From Typhlomys cinereus (Eukaryota; Chordata; Mammalia; Rodentia; Platacanthomyidae): a DNA stretch of 64,000 nt. Location of the stretch: NCBI GenBank assembly GCA_023101885.1, contig JALPQD010000005.1, positions 4,619,819 through 4,683,818 of the forward strand. The letters are read 5' to 3'. Position numbers and translations under genes: made by a program. A model generated the notes under the pieces. That model worked only from the letters and a program-made list of their open reading frames with translations, was not told the DNA's origin and made no database searches. This document shows, piece after piece, positions 56,400-64,000 of this stretch. How positions within the stretch are numbered: the first letter of the stretch is position 1; each line of letters begins with the position of its first letter.

Positions 56400-56580
56400 T
56401 ATTCTGCTGTGTTTGTGTGCATTGAACGCATGTGTGTACGCCTGTGTGCAGGCACATGCTACTGTGCATATGTGTGTGGAGGCCAGAGGTCAATGTCGGG
56501 TGTCTTCCTCTATCACTCCCGACCCTGTTTTTTTGAGATAGGTCTGTCCCTGAACCTGGAGCTCTCCCATTGGCAGCAGC
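56400..56580 (-). repeat. RSINE1/B4-like fragment, minus strand
   Basis: 'gtggaggccagaggtcaatg' and 'tcgggtgtcttcctctatca', then 'tttttttgagataggtctgt' and 'ccctgaacctggagctctcc', follow the antisense right part of RSINE1/B4-class elements. A GT-rich tail precedes it. Confidence 0.55.
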
Positions 56581-58162
56581 CCCTAAGATGGAACCGAAAC
56601 GACAAAAGTAACTCCATTTTGTTTCAACTAGTTTGTGCTGTGAACTACATCATTTCTAGAGTTGATTTCCCAAGCTGGCCCGCATCTATTAGTCAGAATG
56701 ACCCAATAACTTGTAATTCAAGGAATTATATCATGTTTAAAATACGGTGGTCATGCTTACAAAATTGGAAATAAATTTTTGTGCCTCTTTGAAATTTCTG
56801 TCAAGGTAATTTGCATCTCTGATGATGTGATTGTGGTTTTAATCTTTCTGTAGCCCTTGCCTTTTCCCATATTGTCTATATTGTCTACTTCCCATATAAT
56901 ACTATACTGTCTATTGATGTCATAACCACCGCAGTGTGTGTAAGTGTGCTCTGTAGCATTCACAGAATGATGAAATTTCATTTCCCATAATGTGTCCTGT
57001 CATTAAGTGACAGATGGCTACACGTCTCTTTCTTCTATCAAAGCTCTTTTGAAACTCCAAGCCATCACAAGAAACTTGGTTCTGATACTTACACAACCCA
57101 AGTTCACTCACACCTGTTATTTTCAGCATTTTATTTTCAACTCACAGAGGAATTTAGAAAGCAACTACTTCTGCTTTTTCTTTTAAGGTGAATACGATGA
57201 TGTCCTTTTCGGTCAGAGAGGAAATCACTGGCCGATGACGTCTCAGATAGTTTTCTAGTGAGGGAGGAGAAAGGAAGCATCTCTTCCCATCTCAAAGCAT
57301 TCCACTTGGAAACAAAATCCCCAAGTCTCCCAAAATGGAAATTGTTATATCTCATATTTAAATCGTTCAGGTCTTTAGCCTTTCCCTCGGGAATTCAAGA
57401 GACACTTTTCGGTCTCTTTCATACGGTGTGGTTCAAGCTCTGCCTCTTGCAGGGTATGTCGCTCCCTTTCGGCTATCTTCGCCGTATGCCGTGGCCCAGC
57501 TCTACGTCCATCCCAGTCGTTTGCATTTATACACGTTGCTGGTTCCATGGCTGCTCAAGTCCCACGTTAAAGAGAGATGTTCACCCGTCTGCTTTTCCCT
57601 CCCATTCTCTCCCTGCATCACCTCTCACCGACACTTCTGTTCTCTCCTGTGTCCCGGGTATCTTACATGCAAGCGTTGACACAGGCACCCCCACTTTGCC
57701 AGTGCATTTTCCTAAGGACTAGCTACGACCCCAACGCCTTCCTGCTCGTGTGGGAAGCAGTTTCAGCTCTGTAGCGACGTCTCCAGTCCACAGCTTCCCA
57801 TAGCTCGTCCCTCTCCCTAACTCATGATGCTTCTTAACACTGAGGGCCGGGAAACTTTCATTTATGGGATTCTAGGAATAAAACAAAAAACAATGCTAGA
57901 GCTTGAGTTCTCCAGCAACACTTTAATTAGAAAGGTGAGTTGAGAAAAAAAAGGACAGTCCCAATGGCAAGTGAGTCAAGCTGCCAGCTGACCAAGAAAA
58001 AAAAAAAGTACTTTATCAGGTTGTTGGAATGATGTTAGACATGAAGGGGCTTTTTTTTTTTAAGAAACTTCCTCCTCCAGGCTTAAGGAGATTTTCCTGA
58101 CAATAATTTACACCTGATAGGATTTCTCCTTTCTCTTGAGATTAAAGTAAGGAGATAAGAAG
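56581..58162. other. Unclassified sequence
   Basis: About 1.6 kb. A 154-codon plus-strand frame (57258-57722) has no recognised domain. Short A and T runs lie near 57940, 58000 and 58050. Confidence 0.4.
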
Positions 58163-58232
58163 CATTCTATACATTCTTTACCAGGGTGAAGAGAAGGAAA
58201 CATTCTATACATTCTTCACCAGGGCAAAGAAA
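58163..58232. repeat. Tandem duplication, 38-base period
   Basis: 'cattctatacattctttacc' at 58163 and 'cattctatacattcttcacc' at 58201, followed in both by 'agggtgaagag' or 'agggcaaagaa'. Confidence 0.85.
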
Positions 58233-58285
58233 AAACCTTGGTAGGCCACAGGTTATCTTGGATTATGGGCATGAAATCAATCACT

Positions 58286-58490
58286 GCATTAGTTTTTTGT
58301 TTTGTTTTGTTTTTGTTTTGCTGTGACCAAATACTTGATGGAAACAACTTCAGGGAGGGGAGATTTTATAGTTTCGGGGGGATTTCAGCCCGTCATGAAA
58401 GGGAAGGTTCAGTGAGGTGGTGGTGGCTCTATCAGCTCTATCTTACAAGGTAGACAGGAAGCCGTCCTCAAAGTCACATAGCCTTCGAAA
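58286..58490 (-). repeat. MaLR-type LTR fragment, minus strand
   Basis: 'ttgctgtgaccaaatacttg' and 'atggaaacaacttcagggag' with 'tttcagcccgtcatgaaagg' match the antisense 3' part of an ORR1/MT-like LTR. A (GTTTT)n tract precedes it. Confidence 0.65.
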
Positions 58491-58599
58491 CAGTGCCAAG
58501 CATTCAAAACATGGGCTGACTGCAGCGCACGGCATTCTCTGTTCCCGGCCCCGCTGAACTTATTCTAGGCGGCCAGATTTAACACCACGTACTTCCCTG

Positions 58600-58783
58600 C
58601 CAGAGTTATTCTGCATGTTGCCAATCAAATCACAATCGAACGGCGTAAGGATACAAGGGGTTTAGTTGTAACTTATGATTGTCTGATTGTGATTGTTGGT
58701 CCTCAGCTGGAGAGTTCACCACCTACACTGGAGTACGGGGCACTAACCGCACCATATCCACAGGACAGCTGAGAGGGACACAT
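58600..58783 (-). repeat. MaLR LTR, minus strand, 3' part
   Basis: 'aacggcgtaaggatacaagg' and 'acactggagtacggggcact' match the LTRs at 11.2 and 39.1 kb. The element continues at 59092 after a SINE. Confidence 0.65.
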
Positions 58784-59091
58784 TCAGCATGTCTTTTCTT
58801 TTTTATTATTATTTATTATTTATTCAATTGTGTGTATACCCATGTGTGCGTATGTGTGTGTAGAACCACCAAGGAATTCGGGAACCACCATGGACCGCCT
58901 CCACCTCCTCCTTGTTTACTCTGTCCCGGGATTCACAGGCTCCGCCCCACCAGGACCAGAAATGCAGGCCGCCCCCCCGCTTCTGCCCGGTGTCTATACT
59001 TGGGGTCTAGGATCCAAACTCAGGACCTTCGGCCTGCAAGGCAGAGGCTTAACCCCTGAGCCACCTCTCCAGCCCCTCAGCATGTCTTTTC
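58784..59091 (-). repeat. Young tRNA-derived SINE with perfect 15-base target duplication, inside an LTR
   Basis: 'tcagcatgtcttttc' occurs at 58784-58798 and 59077-59091. The SINE between is on the minus strand: a T-rich AATAAA complement on the left, then a GT-rich part, 'tagaaccaccaaggaattcg', a GC-rich body, 'tcaggaccttcggcctgcaa' and head complement 'ccacctctccagcccc'. Confidence 0.95.
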
Positions 59092-59310
59092 AAGTACGCT
59101 GAAGAACGCTAAACTAACTTCCTTGACCAGCTCCCTCCGTCTTGTCTACCCGCCCAGGGAAGGGTCACACCATCACGGGCTGGATCCTCTTCATCCTATT
59201 AGACAGTCTCCCAAAGGTCTGCTCAGGATTTGACTCAACTACTAATTCTTTACAAATATGTCCAGAGCCTCAGCCTTCAATCCTCAAGCTGACACCTGTA
59301 TCTAATTCCC
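59092..59310 (-). repeat. MaLR LTR, minus strand, 5' part
   Basis: Continues the LTR of 58600-58783: 'aactaacttccttgaccagc', 'caaggg...cacgggctggatcc', 'ctactaattctttacaaata' and 'caagctgacacctgtatcta'. The ordering matches 11400-11611. Confidence 0.7.
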
Positions 59311-60009
59311 ACATTCTCTGTGCTCTATGCCCAAACTTGCCTTTTCTTTCTAAGCTTGTCGAATCCTCCCGACACTACTTTCTTTCGGGGCTTGGCTTGA
59401 TTCTTTATGATTTAGTCAGATGGACCACCTTGGGCCCTCTGGTCACATGACACAGCTTTTGTTGTGCAGTTCATAGAATTCTTCAAGGCCCTCAATATAG
59501 GCCTCACTACCCTTCTAATAGAAGATCAACTCTTTGGGACTAAAACCCCATACCTCACAGGGAGTTCCTGGCCCCACACCCAATGCAAAGCAATGACCTT
59601 GCATATAGTCAGGCTATTAGCCCACAGCGACTTCTGGTCATGTGACCAGTGTTTCCAAAGATCTAGGAGGTCAGTGACTCAGCAAAAAATTTCAGGCCCA
59701 GGGACAGGAAATAAGAGCTTCAAAAGCAGACTCTATTGATACTGATGGAAAACACATGTGTCTAGAACGCCAGGGCAGGAGTCGGGAAAGGCTTTCAGCA
59801 GCAGGGACAAGAGTCTGCAGCCTGGTACTGTGGGGGGGAGGGGCTGGTGGCCCATAAGCTCCTTTGTCCTCTGGCCCTCCAGCACAGAGAGAATCTAAAA
59901 GCTTTGTGCACGCACGTGGAGCTGTATGCCCCTCATTAAAGAATTCCATTGGCCGGAATTTTCCAGATCAAGTCAAAGCTTGTCCCTCTAAGGCAACTGT
60001 ACATGGTCA
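59311..60009. other. Unclassified sequence
   Basis: No gene or named repeat recognised. Confidence 0.4.
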
Positions 60010-60410
60010 GATACAAGTGTGAATTTGACACTTGACAATGATTTAGTTAAGGCGAGCTCTGAGCAAGCCTATGGGAGACCGAGCCCACCGCGGGTAAGAC
60101 CCCTCGTGGGTGGGTGGATGCAAGAGAGGGGATTAGTTGGCAGATAATAGGAGCTGAGGAGTCTGCCCCTCCCAGTTCTTCCTGTGAGTACGGTGTGACC
60201 AGTGCCCAGAACTGTTGATGTTGGTGTGAACTCCGCCCTCTTAACGGGCTAAGGACACCTAGAAACCATAAGGCAAGAACGAATCTCTTGCTCCCCTAAA
60301 TTTTTTGGGTGCTGCATTCATTCAGCACCAATTTTTTTAAGTGGAAGAAAAATAAGATACCCCAGGTATCTTGTTTTGATAAAACAGTTTCCAAAAGAAC
60401 TAATACAATT
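60010..60410 (+). repeat. MaLR-type LTR, plus strand
   Basis: 'gtgtgaatttgacacttgac' near the start, 'gggaccgag'-like middle decayed, 'gaaccataaggcaagaacga'-type segment ('gaaaccataaggcaagaacg'), 'cttgctcccctaaatttttt' and the end 'aaaagaactaatacaat' follow MaLR order. Confidence 0.6.
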
Positions 60411-60562
60411 GCCTAATCCCCCCACTTTCTAAGGCGTCAAGAATGCCACTTGGCTTCTTGGCAGATCTGGGTTAGCATCAGGCACTTTAGCGGCTGCATT
60501 TCCGGCAAGATTGCCTGCCCCACCGCGGAGGAGATAAGAAGCCACTATATTCCAAATAATGA

Positions 60563-60770
60563 TAGAATAGTAATCACTAACATTCAAGAGCCCTTTCTAC
60601 ATGCCGGGTGCTTCCGAGGCACTTTGCACACATTATTTCATGTTTGTTTCACAGTATCGCTAAGAAGAAGATGCTGTCTCTAAATATTCCAGATGAGATA
60701 ACTAAGAGGCAAGAGTATCAGGTAACTCCCTGAAGGTGGCATTGCTAGTTAAATAATGGGCATCAAGTCT
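60563..60770 (-). repeat. MIR relic, minus strand
   Basis: 'ttctacatgccgggtgcttc' and 'cgaggcactttgcacacatt', 'atttcatgtttgtttcacag', 'gatgagataactaagaggca' and 'gcattgctagttaaataatg' match the antisense MIR in order over most of its length. Confidence 0.75.
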
Positions 60771-61100
60771 TCCTTGGGCTCCGCAGCCCACACTTCAAAC
60801 CCTGGACACACAAATCCCTGCTATCCCGAGATGCAGCGATAGACCTTGTACCCTCCTGGGCTTGGCACTATAAACCTCCTCAGTCCAGGAAAGGCAGGCT
60901 TGAGTGGCTAGAGAGCACTCTGTCCTCACTGGAGGCTTCTCCTGGGATCTAGTTCTTGCTGCAGAGAAAAAGAACCCACGAGCTAAGCGAAGCAAGTCAG
61001 TGAGTCTGGGCCTCTCTCTGGCAGCCTGCAATGCAATTGCTCTTCAAGGCGTTCAGCTTCAGTAGGGGTGAGACACTTATATGCATAAAAGTAAAGTTCT
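60771..61100. other. Unclassified sequence
   Basis: No feature recognised. Confidence 0.4.
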
Positions 61101-61250
61101 AGCCAGCTGTGGGGGCCCATGCCTTTCATCCCAGCACTTCAGAGGCAGCAGCAGGAGGATCACGAGTTCAAAGTCAGCCTAGGCTACAGAGTGCGTTCCT
61201 GGCCTGCTTGGACTACATAATGAGGTCCCGTCTCCAACTTAATTTTTTTT
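61101..61250 (+). repeat. B1 SINE (7SL-derived), with internal duplication
   Basis: 'agccagctgtgggggcccat' and 'gcctttcatcccagcacttc', 'ggatcacgagttcaaagtca', 'gcctaggctacagagtgcgt' and 'tggactacataatgaggtcc' form a full B1 with the typical repeated segment. It is followed by an unusual T-rich rather than A-rich end. Confidence 0.9.
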
Positions 61251-64000
61251 TTAATGAAGTCCTTTATAATCAAAGTAAGAGAACGGCTACTTGGGTACAT
61301 GACAGACCATTTTATAAGCTGTATGGGTATTGGGAGGCATGTTAACGAGCTTATCACTTGCATCACAGAGGCTAAAAGAAAAACTTTCCTTCCCATGCAT
61401 TATTTGGTCTCACATGTCAGCTGAGGAAAATATGACTCCAGATTCAGGGTGTGGATGCAGGTCTCAAGGGTGAAGCTCTGGCTTCAGTCCTGCCCTGTTG
61501 TTCGCTGAGAGACGCTACAGTGAAAAGACAAATCCCTGTCTGTCACTGTGATGTGTAATCAAAATAAGAGAGAGGGAGGAAGGGAGGGAGGGAGGGAGGT
61601 TTGCAGCAAGGACCTGCTTTCTTCCAAGGGACGGCTGCAAGCATCACGCTTCTAGTTTATCCCAGCGGGGGTCTAGGGCTTCTTCATTGCCACTCTGCTC
61701 AGTGGTATCCATACAGCTCCCAGGATTCCCTCCTAAATGGTCCAATCTTCTGGCCTAAGAAGTGTGTGGCCCCATGAAGCTCGCGCCTCTGAAAACTCTG
61801 TCCACTGGGAAGCGGATGTTGATGGCTGTCTGACCCCCAGAATGACAGGCTAGCGCACTGGCGAGATATTGCTTCGAGAGTTCAAGGTTAACTCTTGGGG
61901 GGAAACAAACCAAGTATCTTTCTGCCTTGCTTCTTGCCTTTGTACCAACCAGGATGCTTTCTAGGCACAAAGTCGTAGCCCTGTAGAAAGAAAAGCAGCA
62001 GAACTCACTACTGTTAATCAGCTTAATGGCGGACCTAGCCCGTCCTCTCTCTTGGGCACCCCCAGTTCTCTTGGACCCCTTGGGTGAAGCCAGCTGGGTA
62101 TGTGTGGAGAGCCATTCCCTCCTGTGTGCCCTTGAGCCCACTGAGAACATCGCTCCTCCCCCTGTTCCAGACCTGGGAGTGGTGTATTTTGCAGCATTGC
62201 TCTTTCAGTGAGCTGAATGACTTCTTTAGGAATTACAAGTCAGAGAGCCCCCAGGCTGCCAGAAAATGATGACTAATTTGCTCTTCTTAACTTAAAAAAA
62301 AAAAAAAAAAACCATGGAAAATTTTAAAGGCATTTTTAAAGGACATTGGGGCTCACGTTTCTGTTCATTTATGCTTCGTTTTCCTCCTAAATTTAATTTA
62401 ACTGTGTAGATAGAAGACTGTTTATTAAAACTAAAAGGTCAAGCTACTTTCCTCCTACACAACCCAAACCAAATCTGGTCTTCCTCCCACACAATCCCAA
62501 ACCTCCTCGCGTCTCCCCCTCCCAACTCTACCCCCAGGAAGCTCATAGAATTTTTATAGAGGAAAGTGGTCTCTTTGCCTAGGTGTCCCAAGGCTACTTT
62601 GGTTTTCTCGATCAGAGGCTGACTTTCAGAACTCAGGCACACACAGGACCTACGGCAATGTCATAACTCAGTAGGAAACCAGGGGTTTCATTTGGTGGGC
62701 AGCTATCTTGGAAGGGGTCCATCAGCCTCATTCCAGGCTCCAGATAGTTACAGTTCTTGCCAACCTATGATTGCAACCCCATGGGACATCCTTCATCCAG
62801 GACTGCCTCTCAGAGCCCTGGCTCAGAGAAACCACTAGATTCCAGATTAACATGTCAGGGAGCCCTGGGTAAACATCACACAAAGCATGCAGCCCTTGGG
62901 TGTCAGGGTAGAATCCAGTTAGTCTCACAACGGGCATCAATTAGAATCTTCTGAATCCACATCTGGGTGTGGGATCCTATTCCTGACAGCCACAGCGCTG
63001 GCAATGTGCTTATGCTCTTTAAGGGAGGGCAGGAGCTAGTCTGAAATATGTCAGACAAAAGTAAAAGCAAAAAGCAAGACATGACAAGTTGCAAGGTAAC
63101 TTGTTCCTGGGGGCGGGGACTTGGGAAGTGTGGGGGCTTGATATAATCAAGATACACTGTATCCATTAGTGAAACTGTCAAAGGATAAATAGAAACGTTT
63201 TAGACAAGTCCTTACCACTGGCAAGCTAGTGATAAAAATTAATTATGAAAACTGCAGCAATCATTGTGCTAATTACTTTCAACCCCTCTGATTCCCTCAG
63301 TGCCCGCCCATTTCTAATATTCAGTATCCAACCAGCAAAGACTCTGTTGTGGCTCAAAGACAATATTCACGGTGGCTTCTTATAGGAGCTGCTTCCTATT
63401 GGACCACTGGCTGTCTACCCCTTAAGGCAAGGGATATGCCTGGGATATAATGTACCTGGCAACAGACACATGAGATCTCATTAGCTCAAAGCATTTTAAA
63501 GCAAATTACAGACCCTGGAACACCCAGCCTAGCTCTCTTCTCTCAAGTTCATTCCCACATCCTTTCCCAAGTACCTCTGTCAAGTCTCACTGGGAACTTT
63601 CACTCATTTCTGAGGAACGACGCCCACTTGAACATAGACATGGGTTTTCTCTGATTCCACCTCTAGTAGGAGCTGAAGCTACCCCAGCTTGCTTAGATCC
63701 GCTGCCATACGCATCTATTTCCCAAATGAGGCAGTAATCTCAGGCACTTTGAGCCCAAACCCACATTCAAAGAAAAATCTTTTTATTTTATAACTTGCTA
63801 TTAGACTCAATAACTCTCATTTACGGTTAAGGATGGGGTTTGGTCTCTTGGAGCCAAGATCATGTTCCTTAATAGTTGCCTTCTGGTTTTCCCCAGGGAG
63901 ATGTGGGAGAGCTGCAGCTACATTAGACTCTCACTAAGAACCAACATTCTACCCAGTATCCATCTGAGAATGGACGTTTCCTGGTAGCAGACATTAGTTG
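61251..64000. other. Unclassified sequence with a purine microsatellite and a poly(A) run
   Basis: A (GGGA)n-like purine tract lies at about 61568-61601 and an A run at about 62293-62311. Short frames (131 codons at 61755-62150, minus, is the longest) have no recognised domain. I see no gene, RNA or named repeat in the rest. Confidence 0.4.

Overview
The window looks like nuclear DNA from a rodent, most likely a myodont (mouse-, mole-rat- or jerboa-like) species. The basis is the interspersed repeats: 7SL-derived B1 elements, a B1+ID composite, B3/RSINE1-like tRNA-derived SINEs, many MaLR-type solo LTRs (ORR1/MT/MLT1-like), rodent-type L1 3' ends with a G-rich tract before the poly(A), and old mammalian MIR, L2 and MER5A relics. 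The most abundant SINE is a tRNA-derived family of about 280 bp that carries a (CA)n and AATAAA tail. I cannot match it by memory to a named family, so I do not name the species.

I find no intact protein-coding gene and no convincing coding exon. The open frames present are short. They run through microsatellites and SINEs or have no recognisable domain. The window therefore reads as intergenic or deep intronic DNA.

The clearest gene-derived feature is at 8,118-9,009. It is a processed pseudogene of the bicistronic PYURF(PREY)-PIGY mRNA, with a GC-rich 5' end, decayed remnants of both reading frames, a poly(A) tail and a 14-base target-site duplication. A partial, antisense 5S rRNA pseudogene lies at 40,969-41,036.

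Region by region. 0-8 kb: MaLR LTRs, tRNA SINEs, and an L1 3' end inserted inside a SINE. 8-9 kb: the retrocopy. 11-14.7 kb: an LTR and two L1 3' ends. 15.8-20.2 kb: B3/RSINE1-like SINEs and an L1 ORF2 relic split by a SINE. 21-22.7 kb: long purine and pyrimidine tracts. 25.6-28.7 kb: L2, MaLR and MIR. 29-33.2 kb: an L1/HAL1-like relic carrying two young SINEs. 37.4-41.7 kb: a dense cluster of MaLR LTRs, including an inverted pair of LTR halves, MIRs, the 5S relic and a B1. 44-46.8 kb: SINEs and purine microsatellites, two LTRs and a well-preserved SINE. 49-52 kb: MER5A, L1, and a large pyrimidine tract with a SINE inside. 53.9-61.2 kb: B1-dID, LTRs (one solo LTR with a duplicated start, one interrupted by a SINE), MIR and B1. 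The remainder is sequence in which I recognise nothing.

The window's story is therefore layered retrotransposition by L1 machinery (SINEs, L1s, a retrocopied mRNA) on top of older LTR relics, not a functional gene system. I found no undescribed gene system.
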